Shown: in pieces, positions 27,465-36,067 of the stretch
Numbering within the stretch: the stretch's first letter is position 1
Layout: every line of letters begins with the position of its first letter
NCBI RefSeq assembly: GCF_003353175.1
Contig: NZ_QHKS01000001.1
Span: 186,001-250,000, forward strand
Direction of reading: 5' to 3'
DNA: 64,000 bases
DNA from: Paraburkholderia lacunae
GTDB lineage: Bacteria > Pseudomonadota > Gammaproteobacteria > Burkholderiales > Burkholderiaceae
The notes under the pieces: generated by a model
Told to the model about the DNA's origin: nothing
Database searches by the model: none
Seen by the model: the letters and a program-made list of their open reading frames with translations, nothing else
Program-made: the position numbers and the translations under genes

Positions 27465-27971
27465 GTGCGATTTCCCCTGCGCTCGTTGATTGCGCGCTTC
27501 GCTGTTGCCGTTGCACTGCCGCTCGCGGCGATGTCGTTCGCCGCCACGACCGCGGCACCCGCACACGCCCAGCAGATGCCGCCCGGCGCGAAGCAGCCCG
27601 GCGATTTCCCGCGCGTGAAGCTGACCGCGGGCATGTTCGTGATCGACGCCGCTGTCGCCGCCAACGACGCGGACCGCGAACAAGGCCTGATGTATCGCAC
27701 GAATCTGGCGCCGAACGAAGGCATGCTGTTCGTCTTCAACGAAAACGCCGTGCATTGCTTCTGGATGAAGAACACGTTGATCCCGCTGTCGATCGCCTTC
27801 ATGCGCGCCGACGGCACGGTCACCGACATCGACGAGATGCAGGCCGAGACCACCAACAATCACTGCCCCAAGAACAACGGCGTGTATGTGTTGGAGATGA
27901 GCAAAGGCTGGTTCACGTCGAAGGGCATCAAACCGGGGATGAAGATCCAGGGGTTGCCGGCCGCGCAATAA
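27465..27971 (+). CDS. DUF192 family secreted protein
   Basis: A 168-residue protein that starts at a GTG with AAGGAGT upstream. An N-terminal signal (LIARFAVAVALPLAAMSFA) precedes the DUF192 domain (about 52-165): AANDADREQGLMYRTNL, EGMLFVFNENAVHCFWMKNTLIPLSIAFM and the end KGIKPGMKIQG. These are periplasmic or exported proteins of unknown role. Length is normal. It is followed by its own terminator. Confidence 0.88.
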   Translation: MRFPLRSLIARFAVAVALPLAAMSFAATTAAPAHAQQMPPGAKQPGDFPRVKLTAGMFVIDAAVAANDADREQGLMYRTNLAPNEGMLFVFNENAVHCFWMKNTLIPLSIAFMRADGTVTDIDEMQAETTNNHCPKNNGVYVLEMSKGWFTSKGIKPGMKIQGLPAAQ

Positions 27972-28024
27972 GTTGCGTCGACCTTGGCGGCGCCCCGCCG
28001 CTTCGTCAGCCGTCGCTGCCCAGG

Positions 28025-28058
28025 AAAGCCGGTGCCTTGAGTGAGGCGCCGGCTTTTT
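28025..28058 (+). terminator. Terminator after DUF192 gene
   Basis: Inverted repeat AAAGCCGG...CCGGCTTT with a short GAGT-centred loop and a T tract. Confidence 0.8.
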
Positions 28059-28264
28059 CATTTGTTTTCATTGGCGAGGCGACGCGTGCCTGCTGCCGCG
28101 CAAGCCCCGTCAGCAGGCGCTGACGTCCAGCTGGCAAGATTCCTGCAAAAGACGGGCCGACGCGCTATCCTAGTATTCTCGACATTGCAGCACCCAGACT
28201 GCCCGGGCAGCACAGACTGCCGCCCGGCAAGCGCCTTCAGGCGCGCTATTCCAAGGAGGTTCAC

Positions 28265-30370
28265 GTGCCCCGCAAGACTCCCATCGAGCGCTACCGGAAT
28301 ATCGGCATCAGCGCTCACATCGATGCCGGCAAAACCACCACGACTGAACGCATCCTGTTCTACACCGGCGTGACCCACAAGATCGGCGAGGTTCACGACG
28401 GTGCGGCGACGATGGACTGGATGGAACAGGAGCAGGAGCGCGGCATCACCATCACATCGGCGGCCACGACCGCTTTCTGGAAAGGCATGGCCGGCAACTA
28501 CCCGGAACACCGGATCAACATCATCGACACCCCGGGCCACGTCGACTTCACGATCGAAGTGGAACGCTCGATGCGCGTGCTCGACGGCGCCTGCATGGTG
28601 TACGACTCGGTCGGCGGCGTGCAGCCGCAATCCGAAACGGTGTGGCGCCAGGCGAACAAGTACAAGGTGCCGCGCATTGCGTTCGTCAACAAGATGGACC
28701 GCGTCGGCGCGGACTTTTTCCGCGTGCAGAGGCAGATCGGCGATCGCCTCAAAGGCGTCGCCGTGCCGATCCAGATTCCGATCGGCGCGGAAGACCATTT
28801 CCGGGGCGTGGTCGACCTCGTCAAGATGAAGGCGATCGTCTGGGACGACGAGAGCCAGGGCATCAAGTTCGAGTACCAGGACATTCCCGACGAGCTCGCG
28901 GCCACCGCGAAGGAATGGCACGACAAGATGGTCGAGGCCGCGGCTGAAGCGAACGAAGAGCTGCTCGATAAATATCTGCACGGCGCAACGCTGACCGAAG
29001 AGGAAATCAAGCACGGCATCCGCGCGCGCACCATCGCCAATGAAATCGTGCCGATGCTGTGCGGCAGTGCGTTCAAGAACAAGGGCGTGCAGGCCATGCT
29101 CGACGCGGTGATCGACTACCTGCCGTCGCCGGTCGACATCCCTGCCATTACCGGTCACGACGAGCACGACAACGAAATCGAGCGTCATCCGAAAGACGAC
29201 GATCCGTTCTCCGCGCTGGCCTTCAAGATCATGACCGATCCGTTCGTCGGCCAGCTGATCTTCTTCCGCGTGTATTCGGGCGTGGTGAATTCGGGCGACA
29301 CCGTCTACAACGCGATCAAGGAAAAGAAGGAGCGCCTGGGCCGGATCCTGCAGATGCATGCGAACGAGCGCAAGGAAATCAAGGAAGTCTATGCGGGCGA
29401 CATTGCCGCGGCAGTCGGCCTGAAGGAAGCGACCACCGGCGACACGCTGTGCGATCCGAACCACGTGATCGTCCTCGAAAAGATGATCTTCCCGGAACCG
29501 GTGATCTCGCAGGCGGTGGAACCGAAGACCAAGGTCGACCAGGAAAAGATGGGCATCGCGCTGAACCGTCTCGCGCAGGAAGACCCGTCGTTCCGCGTGC
29601 AGACCGATGAAGAATCCGGCCAGACGATCATCTCCGGGATGGGCGAACTGCACCTGGAAATTCTGGTCGACCGGATGAAGCGCGAGTTCGGCGTCGAGGC
29701 GACCGTCGGCAAGCCGCAGGTTGCGTACCGCGAGACGGTGCGCAACAAGGTCGAGGATGTCGAAGGCAAGTTCGTCAAGCAGTCCGGCGGCCGCGGCCAG
29801 TACGGCCATGCGGTGGTCACGCTCGAACCGGCGCCGCAAGGCAAGGGCTACGAATTCGTCGACGCGATCAAGGGCGGTGTGATTCCACGCGAATTCATTC
29901 CGGCGGTCGACAAGGGCATTCAGGAAACGCTCAAGGCCGGCGTGCTGGCGGGCTATCCGGTGGTCGACGTGAAGGTGACGCTGACCTTCGGTTCGTACCA
30001 CGACGTCGACTCGAACGAAAACGCATTCCGTATGGCCGGGTCGATGGCGTTCAAGGACGCGATGCGCAAAGCGAAGCCGGTGCTGCTCGAACCGATGATG
30101 GCCGTCGAGGTGGAAACGCCCGAAGACTTCATGGGCAACGTGATGGGCGATCTGTCGAGCCGCCGTGGCATGGTGCAGGGCATGGAAGACATCGCCGGCG
30201 GCGGCGGCAAGCTGGTGCGCGCCGAAGTGCCGCTCGCGGAGATGTTCGGCTATTCGACCTCGCTGCGCTCGGCAACCCAGGGCCGCGCCACGTACACGAT
30301 GGAGTTCAAGCACTACGCCGAAACGCCGGGCAACGTGGCAGAAGCCGTGATCAACGCGAAGCAGAAGTAA
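28265..30370 (+). CDS. fusA: Elongation factor G (stand-alone copy)
   Basis: A 701-residue translocation GTPase with GTG start preceded by AAGGAGG. G1 [11 protein letters not shown]3 DTPGH and G4 NKMD are intact, domain IV shows the GGRGQYGH loop, and the C-terminus is normal. Native fusA sits in the str operon with rpsL, rpsG and tuf; here none of these is adjacent, so this is probably the second copy (fusA2) common in the group. It is monocistronic with a terminator 80 bp after the stop. Confidence 0.95.
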   Translation: MPRKTPIERYRNIGISAHIDAGKTTTTERILFYTGVTHKIGEVHDGAATMDWMEQEQERGITITSAATTAFWKGMAGNYPEHRINIIDTPGHVDFTIEVERSMRVLDGACMVYDSVGGVQPQSETVWRQANKYKVPRIAFVNKMDRVGADFFRVQRQIGDRLKGVAVPIQIPIGAEDHFRGVVDLVKMKAIVWDDESQGIKFEYQDIPDELAATAKEWHDKMVEAAAEANEELLDKYLHGATLTEEEIKHGIRARTIANEIVPMLCGSAFKNKGVQAMLDAVIDYLPSPVDIPAITGHDEHDNEIERHPKDDDPFSALAFKIMTDPFVGQLIFFRVYSGVVNSGDTVYNAIKEKKERLGRILQMHANERKEIKEVYAGDIAAAVGLKEATTGDTLCDPNHVIVLEKMIFPEPVISQAVEPKTKVDQEKMGIALNRLAQEDPSFRVQTDEESGQTIISGMGELHLEILVDRMKREFGVEATVGKPQVAYRETVRNKVEDVEGKFVKQSGGRGQYGHAVVTLEPAPQGKGYEFVDAIKGGVIPREFIPAVDKGIQETLKAGVLAGYPVVDVKVTLTFGSYHDVDSNENAFRMAGSMAFKDAMRKAKPVLLEPMMAVEVETPEDFMGNVMGDLSSRRGMVQGMEDIAGGGGKLVRAEVPLAEMFGYSTSLRSATQGRATYTMEFKHYAETPGNVAEAVINAKQK

Positions 30371-30450
30371 GCGCTGAAGCCTCTGCAACACGTCATGTGC
30401 CGCACATCATGCCACGCCGGCAACGCTGGCAACTCCGGCACATGACTCGA

Positions 30451-30480
30451 AGCCCGTCCCTCGTGGACGGGCTTTTTTTC
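30451..30480 (+). terminator. Terminator of fusA
   Basis: Arms AGCCCGTCC and GGACGGGCT with a short loop and a run of seven T. Confidence 0.92.
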
Positions 30481-30590
30481 GTCCGCGGCGCGGCTCCCGC
30501 CGGTCGGCCACACGCACGTTTTTGAACGTGCAAAAATAGCAGACGGCACCGCGCCCATCGCCGGGACTCGCGTCCAGGAGGAGCCACATC

Positions 30591-31106
30591 ATGAGCCAGC
30601 AACACGAACACCCGCATTACCATGACGAGCCACCGTCGGCGCCCGTCGACTGGCGCGAACATGGCGTCAAGGTCATCAAGGGCGACCAGCTCGACAGCAA
30701 CACTACGCAAACGCCGTGCATGAATCGCGCGGCTGCGATCAATGCCGCACGGGTCGGCGCGCAGAAAATCTGGGCCGGCACCGTGACGATTCATCCGAAT
30801 GCGAAGACCGGCGCCCATCATCACGGCGCGCTCGAAAGCGTGATCTACGTGGTGCGCGGCCGGGCTCGCATGCGCTGGGGCGAGCATCTCGAGTTCACCG
30901 CCGAAGCCGGCCCCGGCGACTTCATCTTCGTGCCGCCGTACGTGCCGCATCAGGAAATCAACGCGAGCACCGAGGACCCGCTCGAATGCGTGGTGGTGCG
31001 CAGCGACAACGAAGCGGTGGTGGTGAATCTGAACATCGACGCGGTCGAACAGCCGGAAACGGTCTACTGGGTCGATCCGATTCACAAGCATCCGCACGAA
31101 CATTAA
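30591..31106 (+). CDS. His-rich cupin protein, probable metal-binding partner of nickel transporter
   Basis: A 171-residue single cupin. Motif 1 is GAHHHGALESVIYVVRGR and motif 2 GDFIFVPPYVPHQEIN. Both ends carry His clusters (HEHPHYH near the N-terminus, HKHPHEH at the C-terminus). The ATG follows AGGAGG. It begins 18 bp before a NiCoT transporter gene on the same strand. A nickel- or cobalt-binding/storage or enzyme role is inferred from context and His content, not known. Confidence 0.88.
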   Translation: MSQQHEHPHYHDEPPSAPVDWREHGVKVIKGDQLDSNTTQTPCMNRAAAINAARVGAQKIWAGTVTIHPNAKTGAHHHGALESVIYVVRGRARMRWGEHLEFTAEAGPGDFIFVPPYVPHQEINASTEDPLECVVVRSDNEAVVVNLNIDAVEQPETVYWVDPIHKHPHEH

Positions 31107-31124
31107 TTCTTTGCCACGCGACTC

Positions 31125-32144
31125 ATGACGCCGACCGCTTCGCTGCGCCCTCGCCTCATCACGCTCTACACCATCCTGATCGCCGCCAATCTGGGCGCGT
31201 GGGCGTGGGCGCTGATCGCGTTTCGCCACTATCCGCTGCTGCTCGGCACCGCACTGCTCGCGTATGGTTTCGGGCTGCGTCACGCGGTCGACGCGGATCA
31301 CATCGCGGCGATCGACGCCGTCACGCGCAAGCTGATGCAGGCGGGCAAGCAGCCGCTCGGCGTCGGCCTGTCGTTTTCGCTGGGCCATTCGACGATCGTG
31401 ATCGCGGCGACGATCGGCATTGCGTGGACGGCGCATTCGCTGCACGGCCGCTTTGAAACCTTCAAGGCGGTGGGCGGCACGATCGGCACGATCGTATCGG
31501 CGGGCTTCCTGCTGGTGCTGGCATGCGTGAACCTCGTGATTCTGCGCGACGTATGGCGCCGTTATCGCCACGTCCAACGCGGCGGCGAACTGACTGCTGA
31601 AATCGCGGAGACCATCGCACCGGCCGGTTTGCTGTCGCGCGCATTGCGGCCGTTGTTCCGGCTCGTAACGAAAAGCTGGCACATGTACCCGGTCGGCGTG
31701 CTGTTCGGCCTCGGCTTCGACACCGCGACAGAGATCGGCTTGCTGGCGATCGCCGCGGCCGAAGCGGGTAAAGGTCTGCCGCTGTATTCGATTCTGGTGT
31801 TCCCCGCGCTCTTCACCGCCGGCATGACGCTCGTCGATTCCACCGACAACGTGCTGATGGTCCACGCCTACGGCTGGGCGATGGACGACCCGAAACGCAA
31901 GCTCTACTACAACGCGAGCATCACGTTCGTGTCGGCGGTGGTGGCGATCGTGATCGGCGGCGTCGAAGCCTTGAGCCTCGTATCGGACAAATTGGGGTTG
32001 AGCGGCGGCGTATGGGACGCGGTGGCGGACATCAACGAGCGCTTCGGCGTGCTCGGCTATGGCATCGTCGCGGGTTTCATGGCGTGCTGGATCGGCTCCG
32101 TGCTGTTCCATCGCTGGCGCCGTCCGGCCGCCGTGGCGCGCTAA
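31125..32144 (+). CDS. NiCoT family nickel/cobalt permease (HoxN/NixA type)
   Basis: A 339-residue integral membrane protein of about eight spans. The family signatures are clear: RHAVDADHIAAIDAVTRK (about 50-67) for metal selection, LGFDTATEIGLL, and GMTLVDSTDNVLM. The transporter imports Ni2+ and/or Co2+. It forms a two-gene unit with the His-rich cupin. The metal preference cannot be read from sequence. Confidence 0.95.
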   Translation: MTPTASLRPRLITLYTILIAANLGAWAWALIAFRHYPLLLGTALLAYGFGLRHAVDADHIAAIDAVTRKLMQAGKQPLGVGLSFSLGHSTIVIAATIGIAWTAHSLHGRFETFKAVGGTIGTIVSAGFLLVLACVNLVILRDVWRRYRHVQRGGELTAEIAETIAPAGLLSRALRPLFRLVTKSWHMYPVGVLFGLGFDTATEIGLLAIAAAEAGKGLPLYSILVFPALFTAGMTLVDSTDNVLMVHAYGWAMDDPKRKLYYNASITFVSAVVAIVIGGVEALSLVSDKLGLSGGVWDAVADINERFGVLGYGIVAGFMACWIGSVLFHRWRRPAAVAR

Positions 32145-32479
32145 ATTCACTCGGTCGATCCACGTGGCACATCCAACGTGTCAGCGGCAGCCGGTCGGCA
32201 AGAACGCCACCGCAGCAGCGATTCCCACGCTGCGGCACCAATCAGGTCAGCCGCCGTGCGCCATGCGCCGCGCGGCGGAACCAACAAGCGTTGTCGTCAC
32301 GACACACACGGGTCTGTTTATCCGCCAAACGGTCACCTGACGCGCTCACCGGTACGCCGAATCCGCGGGCAATCGCTTACACTGAAACCGCTTTTCGCCG
32401 TTGCAATATCGTCGCCCTGTCGCGTGCATCCGGCGCGGCCCTTCAGAACCGACAACAGAACGGACTGGACACTCCAACG
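32145..32479. other. Promoter region before the peptide ABC operon
   Basis: A 335-bp intergenic region with the promoter of the ABC operon. No hairpin or operator stands out and no gene is supported. Confidence 0.5.
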
Positions 32480-34144
32480 ATGAAGACTCCCGCGGATCAA
32501 TTCCCCGAACTCGACGCAACCCGCCGCACCGCCGATCCCTACGGCAACCACGCCATCGACGAATTCCTCGCGGGCCGCCTCACGCGCCGCGAGCTGCTGC
32601 GCTATGCGAGCGTGATCGGTTTGTCGCTGGCCGGCGGCGGCATCCTGAACGCGCCGCGAGCGCGTGCGCAAGGCGCGCAGAGCCCGGCCAACGCGACCAT
32701 CCGCGTCGCTCATCTGACGCCTGCCGGGGCGGTCGATCCGTTGACCGTCAACGATGCCGCGGGCCTCGCGCTGCTGAATCAAACCGGCGAATTCCTGATC
32801 GACGACGACGGCGAGCACCTCGTGCTGAAGCCTGCGCTGGCGCTGTCATGGAAACCGAACGACAAGGGCGACGTGTGGACCTTCAAGCTGCGTCCGAACG
32901 TCAAGTTCCACGACGGCCAGCTGTTCACGGCGAAGGACGTCGCCGCCACCTTCAACCGTCTCGCCGATCCGGCCAGCGGTTCGGCGGCGCTCTCGGTGCT
33001 AAAAGGCGTGCTGTCGAAAGGCGGCGCGCAAGTGGTCGACGACTACACGGTGGCGTTCCATCTCGACGCGCCGAACGGCAACTTTCCGTATTACGTTTCC
33101 TCCGACAATTACAACGCCGTGATCCTGCCTGCCAACTATGCAGGAGGCTATGAAAAGAGCTTCATCGGCACCGGTCCGTTCAAGCTCGAGAAGTATCAGG
33201 CGAAGGTCGGCGCGTCGTTCGTGCGCAATCCCGATTACTGGGGCGACAAAGCGTTACCGCAGCGCGTACAGTTCTCGTTCTATGCAGACGAACAGGCGCA
33301 AATGCTCGCACTGCAAGGCCACCAGGCCGACGTGATGGGCACCTTCACCGTGCAGGGCGGCGCCGGCATTCTGAACAATCCGGACTTCAAGGCAGTGGGC
33401 GTGAAGTCGAGCGCGCATCGGCAAATCCATATGCGCAACGACAATCCGCTGTTCAAGGACAAGCGCGTGCGCCAGGCGCTCGCGTTGTCACTCGATCGCG
33501 ACGTGCTGGTGCGCGGCCTGTTCAAGGGCCGCGCGCAAGTCGGCAACGACAGCCCGTTTGCGCCGGTGTTTCCGGCGTCGGATGCGGGTGTCCCGCAACG
33601 CAGGATCGATATCGCGAAGGCGAAACAACTGCTTGCGCAAGCGGGTGTGCCGAACGGTTTCGACGTGACGCTCACGACCGAAAAATACATGGAGATTCCC
33701 GACCTCGCGGTGGTCGTACAGAACGCAGCGAAGGCGATCGGCGTGCGTATCAATCTGAAGGTCGAGAGCCAGTCGCTGTATTACGGCGCGGGCACGCCGG
33801 GCAAATCCGATTGGCTCGACTCGCCGCTCGGCATCACCGACTATGGTCATCGCGGCGTGCCGAACGTGTTTCTGAATGCGCCGCTTACCAGCAACGGCAC
33901 GTGGAACGCCGCGCATTTCAAGAACCCGCAATACGATCAACTGGTCGCGCAGTTCGTCGCGGCGATCGACCTCGACTCGCAGAAGAAACTCTCCGGACAG
34001 ATCCAGACGCTGCTGCTCGACGAAACACCGTTGATCATTCCGTTCTTCTACGACCAGCTGATCGCGATGCGTAAAGGCGTGAATGGTGTGCGCTTCACCG
34101 CGCTCGCGCAGCTCTATTTCGACCGCGCGGTGTTGAGCGCGTAA
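32480..34144 (+). CDS. Peptide-type ABC transporter substrate-binding protein
   Basis: A 554-residue periplasmic binding protein of the SBP_bac_5 (DppA/OppA) family. The N-terminus carries RRELLRYASVIGLSLAGGG, a twin-arginine-like signal, with cleavage near ARAQ. The mature part has the family blocks WTFKLRPNVKFHDGQ, AKDVAATFNRL and NPDYWGD. Ligands could be peptides, opines or nickel. It is the first gene of an operon with two permeases and a fused ATPase. The start at 32480 is chosen since the longer open frame upstream is out of family. Confidence 0.93.
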   Translation: MKTPADQFPELDATRRTADPYGNHAIDEFLAGRLTRRELLRYASVIGLSLAGGGILNAPRARAQGAQSPANATIRVAHLTPAGAVDPLTVNDAAGLALLNQTGEFLIDDDGEHLVLKPALALSWKPNDKGDVWTFKLRPNVKFHDGQLFTAKDVAATFNRLADPASGSAALSVLKGVLSKGGAQVVDDYTVAFHLDAPNGNFPYYVSSDNYNAVILPANYAGGYEKSFIGTGPFKLEKYQAKVGASFVRNPDYWGDKALPQRVQFSFYADEQAQMLALQGHQADVMGTFTVQGGAGILNNPDFKAVGVKSSAHRQIHMRNDNPLFKDKRVRQALALSLDRDVLVRGLFKGRAQVGNDSPFAPVFPASDAGVPQRRIDIAKAKQLLAQAGVPNGFDVTLTTEKYMEIPDLAVVVQNAAKAIGVRINLKVESQSLYYGAGTPGKSDWLDSPLGITDYGHRGVPNVFLNAPLTSNGTWNAAHFKNPQYDQLVAQFVAAIDLDSQKKLSGQIQTLLLDETPLIIPFFYDQLIAMRKGVNGVRFTALAQLYFDRAVLSA

Positions 34145-34172
34145 GCGCACAGCGCTTCGGCAGGAGATCACG

Positions 34173-35192
34173 ATGTCGACCATGGCGCCCCCTTCCGCAC
34201 CTCGCGCCTCCGGCGGCACGAACGGCAACGCGGGCCGCGTCGCGCGTTTTCTTGCGACGCGCGTGGGTTTGTCGCTGATCACGCTGTGGCTGCTGTCCGT
34301 GATCGTATTCGCGGGCGGCCAGTTGCTGCCCGGCGATATCGGCCGCGCGATCCTGGGGCCGCTCGCCGATGCGCGTGCGGTCGCCGCGCTCAATCATCAG
34401 CTCGGCGCAGACCGTCCGTTGCTCGCGCAATACATCGAGTGGATCACGCATTTCGCGCGCGGCGACATGGGGCTCTCGTATGCGTACCGCGAGCCGGTCG
34501 GGCCGTTTATCGCCGACGCCCTGGCGCATTCCGCGAAGCTCGGTGTGCTCGCCTTTGTCGTCGTAGTCCCGCTCGGCATTGCGGGTGGCGTGTGGTCGGC
34601 GATGCATGCGGGACGCTGGCTCGATCGCACGATCAGCATTGCCGGTTTGTCGGCGACCGTGGTGCCGGAGTTCGTCTCGTCGATCGTGCTGATTCTGGTG
34701 TTCGGCGTGTGGCTGCGCTGGCTGCCGATCGAAGCGTCGTATCCGCCCGAAGCGAACGCGCTCGAACAGTTGCGATATCTGATTCTGCCGGTGCTGCCGC
34801 TCGTGCTGGTGTTCTTCGGCTACATTGCACGCATGGCGCGCGCGGGCACCGTTGAAGCGCTCGATGCCGACTACACGCGCACTGCGATCCTCAAAGGCTT
34901 GCCGCGCCATATCGTGATCTGGCGGCACGTGTTGCGCAATGCGCTGCTGCCGACCATCACCGTCGCCGCCACCCAGCTCGGCTACATGATCGGCGGTCTC
35001 GTGGTGGTCGAGACGCTGTTCCACTACCAAGGCATCGGCTCGCTGATCTATAACGCCGCAAAGGCCAAAGACTTTCCCATGCTCGAAGCGGGCGTGCTGA
35101 CCGTCGGTGTGATCTACACCGTCGCCAACCTCGCCGCTGACGCGCTGCATGTGCTGCTCAATCCGCGGCTGCGGGTGCGGAGCGCCGAATGA
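34173..35192 (+). CDS. ABC transporter permease (DppB/OppB type)
   Basis: A 339-residue permease with six predicted spans and the EAA-type loop near the C-terminus. It is 28 bp after the binding-protein gene and its stop overlaps the next start by 4 nt. The N-terminus (RVARFLATRVGLSLITLWLLSVIVF) and VVETLFHYQGIGSL are typical of the DppB group. Confidence 0.93.
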   Translation: MSTMAPPSAPRASGGTNGNAGRVARFLATRVGLSLITLWLLSVIVFAGGQLLPGDIGRAILGPLADARAVAALNHQLGADRPLLAQYIEWITHFARGDMGLSYAYREPVGPFIADALAHSAKLGVLAFVVVVPLGIAGGVWSAMHAGRWLDRTISIAGLSATVVPEFVSSIVLILVFGVWLRWLPIEASYPPEANALEQLRYLILPVLPLVLVFFGYIARMARAGTVEALDADYTRTAILKGLPRHIVIWRHVLRNALLPTITVAATQLGYMIGGLVVVETLFHYQGIGSLIYNAAKAKDFPMLEAGVLTVGVIYTVANLAADALHVLLNPRLRVRSAE

Positions 35193-36067
35193 GCACCCTC
35201 GCCCCGCCACCCGCGCCGACAGCGCCGCGCGCCCCCACCGAGCCGCGCTTCGACCAGCTGCGCGTGCTGCTGCGGTCGCCCACATTCGTGGTCGGCGTGC
35301 TGATCGTCGCGTGGTGGATCGCCTGTGCGATCGCCGGGCCATGGATCGTGCGCATCGATCCGTATGCGTCCGATCCGCTCAACTCGCTGATGCCGCCCGA
35401 CAGCACACACTGGTTCGGCACCGACCAGCTCGGCCGCGACGTGTTCTCGCGGGTGATCGTCGGCGCGCGCGACATTCTGACAATCGCGCCGCTGGCGACC
35501 TTGCTCGGCACGCTGGCGGGCACTGCGCTGGGATTGATCGTCGGTTACTTCGAGGGCTGGGTCGATAACGTGGTCGGCCGCGCGATCGACGCCGTGCTCG
35601 CGTTGCCGCTCGTGATCGTCGCATTGCTCGCGCTGGCCGCGGTCGGTGCGTCGAATTTCACGGTGATCCTCGTGATCGGCATCACCTTCACGCCGATCAC
35701 CGCGCGCACGGTTCGCGCCGCCGTGTTCGCCGAACGGCATCTCGACTACGTCGCCGCCGCGCAACTGCGCGGAGAACGGGCGCCGTACATCATGTTCGCG
35801 GAGATCCTGCCGAACGTGCTGCCGCCCATCATCGTCGAGGCAACCGTGCGCCTCGGTTACGCGATCTTCGCGGTGGCGACGCTGTCGTTTCTCGGCTTCG
35901 GCATTCAACCGCCTTCCGCCGACTGGGGACTCGCGCTGTCCGAGTCGTACACGCTGATGGCGGGCGGCGCGTGGTGGACGGTCGTGTTCGCGGCCGGCGC
36001 GATCGCCACGCTGGTGGTCGGTGTGAATCTGATTGCCGATAGCGTGCAGGGGGTCCTCGACCGATGA
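35189..36067 (+). CDS. ABC transporter permease (DppC/OppC type)
   Basis: A 292-residue permease. The N-terminal span is followed by HWFGTDQLGRDVFSRVI, a hallmark of the DppC group. It overlaps the previous gene by 4 nt and the ATPase gene by 4 nt, so the three are translationally coupled. Confidence 0.93.
   Translation: MSTLAPPPAPTAPRAPTEPRFDQLRVLLRSPTFVVGVLIVAWWIACAIAGPWIVRIDPYASDPLNSLMPPDSTHWFGTDQLGRDVFSRVIVGARDILTIAPLATLLGTLAGTALGLIVGYFEGWVDNVVGRAIDAVLALPLVIVALLALAAVGASNFTVILVIGITFTPITARTVRAAVFAERHLDYVAAAQLRGERAPYIMFAEILPNVLPPIIVEATVRLGYAIFAVATLSFLGFGIQPPSADWGLALSESYTLMAGGAWWTVVFAAGAIATLVVGVNLIADSVQGVLDR

Noticed and set aside
28058..30391. 777-residue minus-strand frame opposite fusA
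   Set aside because: Shadow of EF-G codons; no family resemblance and no ribosome site.
30393..32150. 585-residue minus-strand frame opposite the cupin and NiCoT genes
   Set aside because: Antisense shadow of two well-supported genes.
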